Below are positions 12,140-25,047 of a stretch of DNA of 64,000 nt, in pieces; position 1 is the stretch's first letter, and each line of letters begins with the position of its first letter. Under the pieces are notes generated by a model. The model worked only from the letters and a program-made list of their open reading frames with translations, had not been told where the DNA came from and did not search any database. The DNA is from Phorcus lineatus (lineage: Eukaryota; Mollusca; Gastropoda; Trochida; Trochidae). The stretch covers positions 2,333,027 to 2,397,026 of the forward strand of contig OV121093.1 of NCBI GenBank assembly GCA_921293015.1, written 5' to 3'. The translations under genes and the position numbers were made by a program.

Positions 12140-14525
12140 TGACATTGCGATGTTACAGTCACGTTACGGTGATGCTACATTCACGTTATGGTTATAATAC
12201 ATTTACATGTACATGTTGATGCTACAGTCACCTTATGGTGATGTTACAGGCGCGTTATGGTGATGCTACAGTCGCGTTATGGTGATGCTACATTGAAGTT
12301 ATGGTGATGCTTCAGTCAGGTTTTTATGATGCTACAGACGAGTTATAAGGATGCTGCAGTCAGGTTTATATGATGCTACAGTCGCGTTATGGTGATGCTG
12401 CAGTCAGGTTTTTATGATGTTACAGTCGCGTTATGGTGATGTTACAGTCGCGTTATGGTGATGCTACATTGAAGTTATGGTGATGTTTCAGTCACGTTTT
12501 TATGATGATACAGTCGCGTTATGGTGATGCTACATTGAAGTTATGGTGATGTTTCAGTCAGGTTTTTATGATGCTACAGACGAGTTATAAGGATGCTGCA
12601 GTCAGGTTTTTATGATGCTACAGTCGCATTATGGTGATGTTTCAGTCAGGTTTTCATGATGTTACAGTCGCGTTACGGTGATGTTACAGTCGCGTTACGG
12701 TGATGCTACATTCACGTTATGGTTATAATACATGTACATGTACATGTTGATGCTACAGTCACCTTATGGTGATGTTACAGGCGCGTTATGGTGATGCTAC
12801 AGTCGCGTTATGGTGATGCTACATTGAAGTTATGGTGATGCTTCAGTCAGGTTTTTATGATGCTACAGACGAGTTATAAGGATGCTGCAGTCAGGTTTAT
12901 ATGATGCTACAGTCGCGTTATGGTGATGCTGCAGTCAGGTTTTTATGATGTTACAGTCGCGTTATGGTGATGTTACAGTCGCGTTATGGTGATGCTACAT
13001 TGAAGTTATGGTGATGTTTCAGTCACGTTTTTATGATGATACAGTCGCGTTATGGTGATGCTACATTGAAGTTATGGTGATGTTTCAGTCAGGTTTTTAT
13101 GATGCTACAGACGAGTTATAAGGATGCTGCAGTCAGGTTTTTATGATGCTACAGTCGCATTATGGTGATGTTTCAGTCAGGTTTTTATGATGCTACAGTC
13201 GCGTTATGGTGATGCTACATTCAAGTTATTGTGTTGCTACAGTCGCGTTATGGCGATGCTATAGTCACGTTTTTTATGCTACCGTCGCGTTATGGCGATG
13301 CTATAGTCACGTTTTTATGCCACAGTCACGTTATGGTTATGTAACAGTCGTGTTATGGTAATGCTATGTCGTGTAATGGTGTTGCAGCGGTCATCATATC
13401 GTGCTACTACATTCCAGTTATCGTGATGCTATAGTCACCAGATGATTATGCTACAATCTCGTTATGGAGATGTTAGAGTCACGTTTTCGTGATTTAATAG
13501 TCGTGTTATGGTAATGCTACAGTCATGTAATGATGATGCTACAGTCCCCTTTTATGATATTATAGTCACGTTATGGTAATGCTACAGTCATGTAATGATG
13601 ATGCTACAGTCACGTTATAGTGATATTATAGTCACGTTATGGTAATGCTACAGTCATGTAATGATGATGCTACAGTCACGTTATAGTAATATTATAGTCA
13701 CGTTATGGTAATGCTACAGTCATGTAATGATGATGCTACAGTCACGTTATAGTGATATTATAGTCACGTTATGGTAATGCTACAGTCATGTAATGATGAT
13801 GCTACAGTCATGTAATGATGATGCTACAGTCACCTTATAGTGATATTATAGTCACGTTATGGTAATGCTACAGTCATGTAATGATGATGCTACAGTCACG
13901 TTATAGTAATATTATAGTCACGTTATGGTAATGCTACAGTCATGTAATGATGATGCTACAGTCATGTAATGATGATGCAACAGTCACGTCATAGTGATAT
14001 TATAGTCACGTTATGGTAATGCTACAGCCATGTAATGATGATGCTACAGTCACGTTATAGTGATACTATAGTCACGTTATGGTAATGCTACAGTCATGTA
14101 ATGATGATGCTACAGTCATGTAATGATGATGCTACAGTCACCTTATGGTGATATTATAGTTACGTTATGGTAATGCTACAGTCATGTAATGATGATGCTA
14201 CAGTCATGTAATGATGATGCTACAGTCATGTAATGATGATGCTACAGTCACCTTATAGTGATATTATAGTCACGTTATAGTAATGCTACAGTCATGTAAT
14301 GATGATGCTACAGTCATGTAATGATGATGCTACAGTCATGTAATGATGATGCTACAGTCATGTTATGATGATGCTACAGTCACCTTATAGTGATATTATA
14401 ATCACGTTATGGTAATGCTACTGTCACTATTTGATTATTCTTCAGACGAGTTATAATGATGCAACAGTCACGTTTTTATGATGTCACAGTCGCATTATAG
14501 TGATCCTACAGTCACGTTATGCTTT
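12140..14525. repeat. Minisatellite of about 22 bp units with 66 bp and 531 bp higher orders
   Basis: The basic unit resembles GATGCTACAGTCACGTTATG plus two bases. In the left half a block beginning near 12150 recurs 531 bp later: the motif GGTTATAATACAT is at 12190 and again at 12721. In the right half (about 13560-14410) a 66 bp unit repeats, made of three 22 bp variants; TATAGTCACGTTATGG is at 13561, 13627 and 13693. No coding frame survives. The array lies upstream of the Toll-like receptor exon, where its first exon or intron would be expected. Confidence 0.95.
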
Positions 14526-14529
14526 ATGA

Positions 14530-15920
14530 ATATATATCACATGGACGCTGTCGCATGTCAGTGATTTGCATAACGTGTAAGGTGAGTGAATATTTAATTT
14601 TTGTACTTGTGAAAGTGACATGTATGAAAAGTATGGATACGTGAGAATTTTTTCATTTGTATTGTTTTGTGATATTTTTTTTTCAAATTGAATAAGCTTT
14701 TATTATTTTCTCTCATGACAAGTGCCTCACTAGGAGTGCAAAACATCATAATCGCACCAATAACTCGTAATTAGTTTGTATTTTCCCCCAGTAAACCTTG
14801 GAGTGTTAATTAATATTATGTGCATACCGAGTTTGACACATAAACACATATCATTAAAAACTACTTACCATAGCGACTCTTGAGATTTCAACAAGTGGAG
14901 CACGCTTTCCTTACTGAGAGTGAACGTGACTTGTGGTATTATCAAACCTTGTAGACAAATGTTCAGTGGTTCTGTTATCTCATTCAGCAGAGAACAAAGG
15001 AAAGGCCCAGATCACGGGTAGCAGTTAAACTGAGCAAACACAGTTTTCCTCCTCTTTTGATTAGATTAATTAACTCACAGGAAGACAGCAACAAATATAA
15101 CGTCCTGTTTAACATGAGAGGGAGCAGATCCAACACACCGTGTTACCTATAGCTGTGAATTATACTGATTTATCATCCATAATTGGGATTCTGTTCCATC
15201 TCAAGCTGGGACGGGTCCAAACTTGGAAACTAAAAAATATTAATATTAATATATGAAGTTTGTTATTGGAATATAATTTCAACTAGCTTTATTATATGAT
15301 TATTAGTATTATCATTCCTTATCTTAGCCATGTTGACTGAATCAAATTCGGACTTATTTCAGCAAGTATTAGTTTGTTCCAAGTGTACAGTTAAAACCTC
15401 AACGTTCCCTACGTGAATATGAAATACACAAAATATCAATTCGAGATTAATAAGATATAAAAACTAACATTTTGAAGTTTAGATACGATTCTCCTTCCAA
15501 TAAGGTATATCTTACATGCGTCCTTGTGCTGATGGTACATCAACATGTCACCATAGATGATCATGACGCGAGCATGACGTTCAGTCGAAAAACTCAAATC
15601 TATTTCAGACCGAATTTTGCAATGGACGCTGAAGCTGATTTTCTAAACGTAATCTACCTGAAGGCGAGTCAATTGATACGTATGTTGCTCAACTGAGGAG
15701 ATTAGGTAAAAATTTGACTTCTCTGATCAATTTGTATTTAGTTTGAGAAATAAAACGATATGAGAAAATGTGTTAAAAATGAGTGACGTTTACAATTTCT
15801 TTTTTTACTTCAATAAACGTCTTCTAATAGTTGAAACTGTTCAAATAGCACAACACTTTCATGGAATGTGTTTTTGTTTATTAACCAGTCAGGAAAACTG
15901 TTGTCTCCTCATGCTGCCCA
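14530..15920. other. AT-rich stretch, nothing recognised
   Basis: No supported gene is seen. A 74-codon plus-strand frame at 15472-15696 has no initiator ATG in place and no recognisable motif. The first exon of the minus-strand Toll-like receptor could lie here or in 11762-12140 but cannot be identified by eye. Confidence 0.45.
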
Positions 15921-15921
15921 T

Positions 15922-18900
15922 GATAGTCTCTCCCAACAGAGGTAGATCCGTCATAAATTCCTATACAACCTCCGTCTCTTTCTCTCCAAACAGAGGTAGC
16001 TCCGTGACAATTTCCTATACAACCTTCGTCTCTTTCTCTCCCGACAGAGGTAGCTACGGCATCAATTCTTATACAACCTCCGTCTCTTGCTCTCCCAACA
16101 AAGGTAGCTCAGTCATCAATTCCTATACAACCTCCGTCTCTTTTTGTCCCCACATATGTAGATCCGTCATAAATTCCTATACAACCTCCGTCTCTTTCTT
16201 TCCCAACATAGGTATCTCCGTCACAATTTCCTATACAACCTCCGTCTCTTTCTCTCCCCACAGAGGTAGCTCCGTCATAAATTCCTATACAACCTACGTC
16301 TCTTTCTCTCCCAACAGAGGTAGCTCCATCATAAATTCCTATACAACCTCCGTCTCTTTCTCTCCCAACAGAGGTAGCTCCGTCATAAATTCTTATCCAA
16401 CCTCCGTCTCTTGCTCTCCAAACAGAGGTAGCTCAGTCATATTTTCCTATACAACCTCGGTCTCTTGCTCTCCAAACAGAGGTAGCTCCGTCATAAATTC
16501 CTATACAACCTCTATCTCTTTCTCTCCCAACAGAGGTAGCTCCGTCATAAATTCCTATACAACCTCCGTCTCTAGCTCTCCCAAGAGAGGTAGCTCCGTC
16601 ATAAATTCCTATACAACCTCCGTCTCTTTCTCTCCCAACAGAGGTAGCTCCCTCATAAATTCTTATACAACCTCGGTCTCTTTCTCTCCCAACAGAGGTA
16701 GCTTCGTCATGAATTCCTATACAACCTCCGTCTCTTGCTCTCCCAACAGAGGTAGTTCCATCATGAATTCCTATACAACCTCCGTCTCTTGCTCTCCAAA
16801 CAGAGGTAGCCTCGTCATAAATTCCTATACAACCTCCGTGTCTTTTTCCCCCAACAGAGGTAGCTCCATCATAAATTCCTATACAACCTACGTCTCTTTC
16901 TCTCCCAACAGAGGTAGCTCCATCATAAATTCCTATACAACCTACGTCTCTTTCTCTCCCAACAGAGGTAGCTCCCTCATAAATTCCTATACAACCTACG
17001 TCTCTTTCTCTCCCAACAGAGGTAGCTCCCTCATAAATTCCTATACAACCTCGGTCTCTTTCTCTCCCAACAGAGGTAGCTCAGTCATAATTTCCTATAC
17101 AACCTCGGTCTCTTTCTCTCCCAACAAAGGTAGCTCCATCATAAATTACTCTACAACCTCCGTCACTTTCTCTCCCAACAGAGGTAGCTCCATCATAAAT
17201 TACTATACAACCTCCGTCTTTTGCTCTCCCAACAGAGGTACCTCCATCATAAATTACTCTACAACCTCCGTCACTTTCTCTCCCAACAGAGGTAGCTCCA
17301 TCATAAATTACTATACAACCTCCGTCTCTTTCTCTCCCAACAGAGGTAGCTCCGTCATAAATTACTATACAACCTCCGTCTTTTTCTCTCCAAACAGAGA
17401 TAGCCCCGTCATAATTCCTATACAATCTCTGTCTCTTTCTCTCCCAACAGAGGTAGCTCCATCATAAATTACTATACAACCTCGGTCTCTTGCTCTCCAA
17501 ACAGAGGTAGCTTCGTCATGAATTCCTATACAACCTCCGACTCTTTCTCTCCCAACAGCGGTAGCTCCGTCATAAATTCCTATGCAACCTCCGTCTCTTG
17601 CTCTCCCAACAGAGGTAGCTCCGTCATAAATTACTATACAACCTATGTCTCTTTCTCTCCCAACAGAGGTAGCTCCATCTTAAATTCCTATACAACCTCG
17701 GTCTCTTTCTCTCCCAACAGAGGTAGCTCCGTCATAAATTCCTATACAACCTACGTCTCTTTCTCTCCCAACAGAGGTAGCTCCATCTTAAATTTCTATA
17801 CAACCTCGGTCTCTTTCTCTCCCAACAGAGGTAGCTCCGTCATAAATTACTATACAACCTCCATCTCTTTCTCTCCAAACAGAGGTAGCTCGGTCATACA
17901 TTCCTATGCAACCTCCGTCTCTTTCTCTCCCAACAAAGGTAGCTCCGTCATAAATTACTATACAACCGATGTCTCTTTCTCTCCCAACAGTGATAGCTCC
18001 GTCATAAATTCCTATACAACTTCCGTCTCTTTCTCTCCAAACAGAGGTAGCTCAGTCATAATTTCCTATACAACCTCCGTCTCTTTCTCTCCCAACAGAG
18101 GTAGCTCTATCATGAATTCCTATACAACCTCCGTCTCTTTCTCTCCCAACAGAGGTAGCTCCATCATAAATTACTATACAACCTAGGTCTCTTTCTCTCC
18201 CAACAGAGGTAGCTCCATCATCAATTCCTATACAACCTCCGTTTCTTTCGCTCCCAACAGAGGTAGCTCCATCATAAATTCCAATACAACCTCGGTCTCT
18301 TTCTCTCCCAACAAAGGTAGCTCCGTCATAAATTACTATACAACCTATGTCTTTTTCTCTCCCAACAGAGATAGCCCCGTCATAAATTACTATACAACCT
18401 ATGTCTTTTTCTCTCCCAACAGAGATAGCTCCGTCATAAATTACTATACAACCTCCGTCTCTTTCTCTCCAAACAGAGGTAGCTCCGTCATAATTTCCTA
18501 TACAATCTCTGTCTCTTTCTCTCCCAACAGAGGTAGCTCCATCATAAATTACTATACAACCTCGGTCTCTTTCTCTCCCAACAGAGGTAGCTTCGTCATA
18601 AATTCCTATACAACCTCCGTCTCTTTCTCTCCCAACAGAGGTAGCTCCGTCATAAATTCCTATGCAACCTCCGTCTCCTGCTCTCCCAACAGAGGTAGCT
18701 CCGTCATAAATTACTATACAACCTATGTCTCTTTCTCTCCCAACAGAGGTAGCTCCATTATGAATTCCTATACAACCTCCGTCTCTTGCTGTCCCAACAG
18801 AGGTAGCCCCGGTTTAAATTCCTATACAACCTCCGTGTCTTTCTCTCCCAACAGAGGTAGCTTCGTCATAAATTCCTATGCAACCACCGTCTCTTTCTCT

Positions 18901-20565
18901 CCCAACAAAGGTAGCTCCGTCATAAATTACTATACAACCGATGTCTCTTTCTCTCCCAACAGAGATAGCCCCGTCATAAATTCCTATACAACTTCCGTCT
19001 CTTTCTCTCCAAACAGAGGTAGCTCAGTCATAATTTCCTATACAACCTCCGTCTCTTGCTCTCCCAACAGAGGTAGCCCCGTCATGAATTCCTATACAAC
19101 ATCCGTCTCTTTCTCTCCCAACAGAGGTAGCTCCATCATAAATTCCTATACAACCTAGGTCTCTTTCTCTCCCAACAGAGGTAGCTCCATCATCAATTCC
19201 TATACAACCTTCGTTTCTTTCTCTCCCAACAGAGGTAGCTCCATCATAAATTCCAATACAACCTCGGTCTCTTTCTCTCCCAACAGAGGTAGCTCCATCA
19301 TAAATTACTATACAACCTCCGTCTTTTGCTCTCCCAACATAGGTAGCTCCATCATAAATTCCTATACAACCTCCGTCTCTTTCTCTCCAAACAGAGGTAG
19401 CTCCATCATAAATTACTATACAACCTCCGTCTCTTTCTCTCCAAACAGAGGTAGCTCCCTCATAAATTCTTATACAACCTCGGTCTCTTTCTCTCCCAAC
19501 AGAGGTAGCTTCGTCATGAATTCCTATACAACCTCCGTCTCTTGCTCTCCCAACAGAGGTAGTTCCATCATGAATTCCTATACAACCTCCGTCTCTTGCT
19601 CTCCAAACAGAGGTAGCTTCGTCATAAATTCCTATGCAACCTCCGTCTCTTTCTCTCCCAACAAAGGTAGCTCCGTCATAAATTACTATACAACCGATGT
19701 CTCTTTCTCTCCCAACAGAGATAGCCCCGTCATAAATTCCTATACAACTTCCGTCTCTTTCTCTCCAAACAGAGGTAGCTCAGTCATAATTTCCTATACA
19801 ACCTCCGTCTCTTGCTCTCCCAACAGAGGTAGCCCCGTCATGAATTCCTATACAACCTCCGTCTCTTTCTCTCCCAACAGAGGTAGCTCCATCATAAATT
19901 CCTATACAACCTAGGTCTCTTTCTCTCCCAACAGAGGTAGCTCCATCATAAATTCCTATACAACCTCCGTTTCTTTCTCTCCCAACAGAGGTAGCTCCAT
20001 CATAAATTCCAATACAACCTCGGTCTCTTTCTCTCCCAACAGAGGTAGCTCCATCATAAATTACTATACAACCTCCGTCTTTTGCTCTCCCAACATAGGT
20101 AGCTCCATCATAAATTACTATACAACCTCCGTCTCTTTCTCTCCAAACAGAGGTAGCTCCATCATAAATTCCTATACAACCTCCGTCTCTTTCTCCCCCA
20201 ACAGAGGTAGCTCCATCATAAATTACTATACAACCTCCGTCTTTTTCTCTCCAAACAGAGATAGCCCCGTCATAATTCCTATACAATCTCTGTCTCTTTC
20301 TCTCCCAACAGAGGTAGCTCCATCATCAATTACTATACAACCTATGTCTCTTTCTCTCCCAACAGAGGTAGCTTCGTCATAAATTCCTATACAACCTCCG
20401 TCTCTTTCTCTCCCAACAGAGGTAGCTCCGTCATAAATTCCTATGCAACCTCCGTCTCTTGCTCTCCCAACAGAGGTAGCTCCGTCATAAATTCCTATAC
20501 AACCGCTGTCTCTTGCTATCCCAGCAGAGGTAGCCTAGTCATAAATTCCTAGTATACAACCTCTG
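15922..20565. repeat. 54 bp satellite array, about 86 copies
   Basis: The unit is AATTCCTATACAACCTCCGT, then CTCTTTCTCTCCCAACAGAG, then GTAGCTCCGTCATA, 54 bp in all. Because 54 is 18 codons and the unit lacks stops in some frames, long frames arise. On the plus strand the peptide unit is NSYTTSVSFSPNRGSSVI, open over 15770-17467 and again over 17518-18186. On the minus strand a GGCIVIYDGATSVGRERD-type unit is open. One-base losses near 17411 and 20275 and repeated TAG mutations (18184, 19156, 19912) break the plus frame, so I read it as non-coding. A 756 bp higher order (14 units) is visible, for example 18760-19158 against 19516-19914. Confidence 0.95.
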
Positions 20566-20862
20566 TCTTAATACGAAGTTTACCCGTGTACAAATAGTAG
20601 TTATTTCAGCAATCTTTATAAAAGTCGTCTTTACAGTACACATACGCCTGAATGTTCCGACTGCATCATTGCTTAGGCCTATGTGACAACAAATATGTTA
20701 TTCATGTATTCGAAGTTTTCATTGGCTGAAATATTATCATGTAGTTTAAGTTGCAATATAGCGCCGGGAGGGGAAACTGCCTGATGCCCGGGAAACCTTC
20801 GTATTAAGACAGAGGTAGTGTAGGAATTTATGACAGAGCAACTTCTGTTTAGAGAGAACCGG
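20566..20862. mobile_element. Single-copy interior and right terminal repeat of the array-bearing MITE
   Basis: After the last satellite unit the sequence runs through CTCTGTCTTAATACGAAG, an interior containing AAGTCGTCTTTACAG and TCCGACTGCATCATTGC, then AAACCTTCGTATTAAGACAG and an inverted satellite unit ending AGAGAGAA near 20858. The interior matches the MITE copies at 26329-26832 and 27309-28048. The satellite therefore sits where that element's left terminal repeat should be. No target duplication was resolved. Confidence 0.8.
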
Positions 20863-21309
20863 GCGTCTTAGAGACGGAAAAATTTTTGATTTTTATGACC
20901 CTTTGGTATAAAGGTTAGTTCAGACACTAAAAGGAACTAAAAGCACATATCAAGCTGAAGAGAACCAAACTATCCCTTGACTACCTATAGATAACCTATC
21001 AGATAAACTTCATCCCGGCTTCAACGCCAAAAGATCACTCTTTAAAGCATCCAGAAAGGATCTAACCCCAATTTAGTCTTGTGCCTTCTTGGATAGACCG
21101 TTGATATGGCTTTCTTTGCTTTATTGAGCGTTAAATGAAAAAGAAATTGTGACCTTTGATGAAATGTAAAAATAACTTGTATTTACATCTGACATGAAAA
21201 GTTAAACTATTGATATAAGCCACTGTTCTGTTAATGTTCTATTGAAATGCGATTCATTTAAATTATTCACGTTTATGTTTAGTATTGATCAGACAATTTT
21301 GAGAAAGAG

Positions 21310-21558
21310 ACAAGTAGGGAGAAAGCCCGCAACAACATTTTGGATATACATTGTGGTGAACCCTGCGAGCATCTGCTGGAACTAGCGAACCATGGGTGGT
21401 ACTGCAATGAAATTCAGTGTAGCATTGCACCCAAACCTGACTGCGTGTATAACAGTTCTCTACTGCAGACAAAGTTGCCGAGCCCCTGGCGGGATTCAAA
21501 CCACGGACCTCTTGATCCGAAGCCGAACGCGCTAACCACTGCGCTATCCCAACCCCCC
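21310..21558 (-). mobile_element. SINE family B, reverse orientation
   Basis: The minus strand reads a tRNA-like head with an A-box like TAGCGCAGTGGTTAGCGCG and a B-box GGTTTGAATCCCGCC, then the family body (GTCTGCAGTAGAGAACTG, CAGGTTTGGGTGCAATGC). The GTGAGT terminal block is missing, so the 3' end is cut. The head looks most like a tRNA-Arg with a TCG anticodon loop; that assignment is an alignment by eye. Confidence 0.85.
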
Positions 21559-21564
21559 TAAAGG

Positions 21565-22855
21565 AAAAGAAGCAGCTCGATGAGGATTGGGAGCAAAACA
21601 AAAACCCTTTACTCTATCTAAATTGAAATGAAACATTTTAGATGATCATGAAGCTCATTTAGAGCTAAGTCTCTACCGAGAACAGGAATTCCCACTTGAG
21701 ACCCGGAAAACTACCAAATTATTTGTGAAACAAAACTTCCTATATCCATAGATTAATTATTTGATGTTTCAAAAAAACACGTTGAATGCGAGATTGTTGA
21801 TAAGGGAATTTGTATACAAAAGTCAAATTCCTTACAAGTGTAAATTTTGAATGGAGAACAAGCTCTATTTACAATACTGCAATAAAGAAGTTGTAAATCC
21901 ACAGAACTTGTTCTCTATTCTTCTCAAGAATGCCTCTCAAAGGAGTGTAAATATTATTCACAATAATCCATCAAACTCCAAAGATTAACCAAGTTGTGTT
22001 GTTATACATTTAGTAAATGACGATTTTCAATTTAGTGGGAATTTAAATTACGTATTTTTAATAAATACGTCAATTTGATAATACCAATTTTCGTTTAACC
22101 TGCTTTTTGCTAACCTAAAGGTAAACAAAGTTGTATATTTATTCAGTTTTAAGCGGATTATCATTCAAATTATTAGAAATCTGCTTCTTTCCTAAACTTA
22201 TTTTTGGTACATCACCAACGAGTTTTTCTTTACACGTATTGTAGTACTGCATGTTACTAACATGGAAACCACAAATTACACATTATGAAACTTTTTCAGT
22301 CTCTAAAGATGAATAAAAAAAACTTAAATTAATTTCACTGGTAAAAAAGGAAGAGACATTAAAATTTACATATGCTAAATTTGATTGAAAATCAAATTAA
22401 AATATTTCATTTCTTGCCCGCGGGCATACTGGAGTGTGTAGTTTAGTTTCCGGGCGTTAAAAAATCATAAGTTTGATATTTAATTACACCTGTGACCACG
22501 CAAAAACCAAACAAGAGATCAAATAATTGCCATAGTATATATCCTGTTATTTTCAACAAACTTTCGTAATTAACGGACAGAACTTATCTTTCTGATTCTT
22601 GACGCTGGGCAATAAGTGGTTTTTTCAGTTTTGATAAAAATCCAACAATTTTTTCTACGATGATGTTTTCAAAACGTTATTGAGGTTAAATATCTTATCA
22701 GTATTTATTTTTCTACGTTCGTCTGTCTAGCTTCAATGAAAATCAATGAATATTGATTACATCCAGTCCAGTCCACAAACACGCCAATTGATAATGTTCT
22801 ATTGACACGAAAAGAAAATCACATAAATGTATTATTCTTGGTAGACACTTAGACA
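21565..22855. other. AT-rich region upstream of the secreted-protein gene
   Basis: No gene or recognisable repeat is seen. It must hold the promoter of the gene starting at 22861. No convincing TATA box is positioned there; an ACATAAATG string lies at about 22821-22829. Confidence 0.5.
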
Positions 22856-22860
22856 TCAAG

Positions 22861-24024
22861 ATGTTTCGAGTAACTAATCTTCTAGAAATCTTGCTCATCA
22901 TAAGTTTTGCAGATTGTGAACCTTACCTGACTACCAGAAGTGTTCTGGAATGTCTGACTGTTTGTTCAACTTGGCAAACATGTCAAGGGGTTGTTATAAT
23001 GGCCAATATGTCCTGTGACATGAAAACGAGCAAGATAAAGCTTGCTGAGGAAAGAACTGTTTACAGAAGACAGATGACACCAACTACCCTCTTCGCTGTC
23101 AGGTTCTCAAGAATGTTTGTTAAATCTCAAGCGGACGCTTGTCACATTCCTGGATACGGAGTTCCTGCCGTTGGTGAGGGTGACTTTCTCCTCGCAACTG
23201 TATCGTCTGAAGAAGGTTTGCAGCTAAAGCTCTCTATACCTGGCAAATCTCTGAAAATGGTGCCCCTCAGTGTCACTTTGCCTGAAAACACAGACAAAAT
23301 TGAAATAGACATGAAACATTGTCGGTTTTTACTGCTCATCAGAATCCATGGACATACCCGTTGCCTAATATCCAAGTGTTTAAATGAGAAATGTGAAAAT
23401 ACTTTATTGAAGGGACGCATAAAAACATTTTTCTATGACCATATTAATGATCTCATATTTTACTCTGAGTACAGAGAGTTTGCCGAAGAGTTCGATTTGA
23501 AATTATTCCATGAGAAAAGATATCCTCATGATCGAGTTATTTATACAACACACCACAAATTGTCATATCACTGTTTCAGTGGACACCCGGAATCTAAATC
23601 ATTTCTAGTATGTGAAGCTGTAGTTGATGAAGATGATGCCGATGAAAAATATTACACATGCATTGTCTTCAATTACACCAATATGAAGAAGATAGTGAAG
23701 GTTAATACCTTTAATATCACAGATAGCCATGTTTCTACCCTACTTATATCAGAAGACAGCTATCTCATTCGCAAAAGCACAAATGAGGTTTTTATCAATA
23801 ATTTTAAAACTGGAATCTTCAAAAGATTTGAAAGCCATAAAAAAGTATCCACATCTTTTCTTGAGATGATTAAATGGAAAGAGTTGGTAGCCCTGGTTTG
23901 CTTTCATGGCACGGATGCTGTTGTTCACCTTTTCTCTTTATCCGGTGACATGAAAGGAGCAGTTCCTATTGATAACCTGCTAACATTACAAACTGTTCAA
24001 CATGGGTTCGCAGGTCAAGTTTGA
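22861..24024 (+). CDS. Secreted protein of an undescribed family, apple/PAN-like N-terminus (387 aa)
   Basis: A complete intronless reading frame from ATG to TGA. Residues 1-19 form a signal peptide (MFRVTNLLEILLIISFADC). Residues 27-54 carry C31, C35, C41 and C52 in a SVLECLTVCSTWQTC setting that recalls the core of an apple/PAN domain. A strongly conserved CHIPGYGVPAVGEGDFLLA motif begins at residue 94. The remaining 270 residues are rich in short beta-like segments (KTFFYDHINDLIFYSEY, GHPESKSFLVCE, MIKWKELVALVCFHG) and could form a beta-propeller-like domain, but I recognise no named fold. No membrane segment or GPI signal is evident, so export from the cell is likely. A paralogue of 404 aa lies at 45695-46909 (roughly half the residues identical by eye) and a broken one at 29155-29734. 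Function is unknown; binding of a carbohydrate or protein ligand is a guess from the apple-like part. Confidence 0.8.
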   Translation: MFRVTNLLEILLIISFADCEPYLTTRSVLECLTVCSTWQTCQGVVIMANMSCDMKTSKIKLAEERTVYRRQMTPTTLFAVRFSRMFVKSQADACHIPGYGVPAVGEGDFLLATVSSEEGLQLKLSIPGKSLKMVPLSVTLPENTDKIEIDMKHCRFLLLIRIHGHTRCLISKCLNEKCENTLLKGRIKTFFYDHINDLIFYSEYREFAEEFDLKLFHEKRYPHDRVIYTTHHKLSYHCFSGHPESKSFLVCEAVVDEDDADEKYYTCIVFNYTNMKKIVKVNTFNITDSHVSTLLISEDSYLIRKSTNEVFINNFKTGIFKRFESHKKVSTSFLEMIKWKELVALVCFHGTDAVVHLFSLSGDMKGAVPIDNLLTLQTVQHGFAGQV

Positions 24025-24700
24025 TTTTTATAATCAAAGTAAACTGTACCAGTTTATATATTTCAACAATATGCCATCTTCTGTTCTGTCTACCTCAAGG
24101 TATGCATATTAGCACAACGACAACGTTCGGTTTGTTTGCAACTCGACTATATACGAAATAACGCAATGATTGGAGTTCTCTCAGTTACCAGAAAGCCCTT
24201 GTGAAACTCAACGATATTTTACAAGAAATCATTTTCTATGTATCTATTGAATGTTTAAAGGTCAAATGAAGTTGAGAAAATGAAATATATTAGCAAGTAA
24301 TACTACCCACTTTTAACTTTGTATTGAATGATGTAAAATTGCAAAAATACGTTACTATATTTATTCCGGATTTACCTATTGGCTCTGCAAATGCACATAG
24401 ACGTCTATTCTAGTACATGAAAATACATACCATGGCCTGTCACAATTTTTCTGTTATCTGTTCAACAAACGTTTCTATGGAACCTTTATTTCTTGTGATC
24501 CTAGCAAACTATCAAAAAATAGTACTGATTGTTTTCCATTTTTGTTTCACGTAAGATGAAATATAATTTCGGTCATGCAAAATACTTTCCTCAACCATGT
24601 AAAAAAGTATTTAAACGTGTTCCACTCTAAATAGACTGCTAACGAACCCCTATTAGAAAAAAAGGTCCTGGCAAATCGCTGTTTTTCACAGTTCCGTGAC
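24025..24700. other. 3' flank of the secreted-protein gene, nothing recognised
   Basis: AT-rich sequence containing the presumed 3' untranslated region. No AATAAA signal stands out close to the stop codon. Confidence 0.4.
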
Positions 24701-24705
24701 AGAAA

Positions 24706-24720
24706 TAGATGATGATGATG

Positions 24721-24761
<41 letters not shown>

Positions 24762-24765
24762 TTAT
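24706..24765. repeat. GAT/AAT trinucleotide microsatellite
   Basis: Four GAT units followed by about 15 AAT units. The poly-Asn and poly-Leu frames across it are artefacts. Confidence 0.95.
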
Positions 24766-25047
24766 TGCCCGATAAAGGAATTCTTATTACAATAGTGACG
24801 CAACATATAACAGTTAAGACATATGAACATGACATAAAGATATATAATTTCCTAAATGTTCTAATGTCCCACATGACGTGTAAGAGGGAGAGAAGGTGGA
24901 TTAGATTGCTCATTATCATTGCAGATAAAATGGTAGTTTGACTGAATGTTCCATGTCTGCAGCGTTATATTTCAGAATGTGAACAATTCATTATTTGATA
25001 TACATTGTACATTTATTCCTTCATGCACAATAACGAAATCGTTTGTA

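Noticed and set aside
12140..14525. Regular short repeats that could suggest a CRISPR array
   Set aside because: Units are contiguous and variable with no unique spacers, and the DNA is eukaryotic. It is a minisatellite.
15770..17467. A 565-codon plus-strand open frame of 18-residue repeats, like a secreted repeat protein
   Set aside because: It is the 54 bp satellite read through. Minus-strand frames are also open, the array carries one-base losses and repeated stop mutations, and the unit is a transposon terminal repeat.
21263..21601. A 112-codon minus-strand frame with QWLARSASDQEVRGLNPARG
   Set aside because: This peptide is the translated family B SINE and recurs at 63140-63466.
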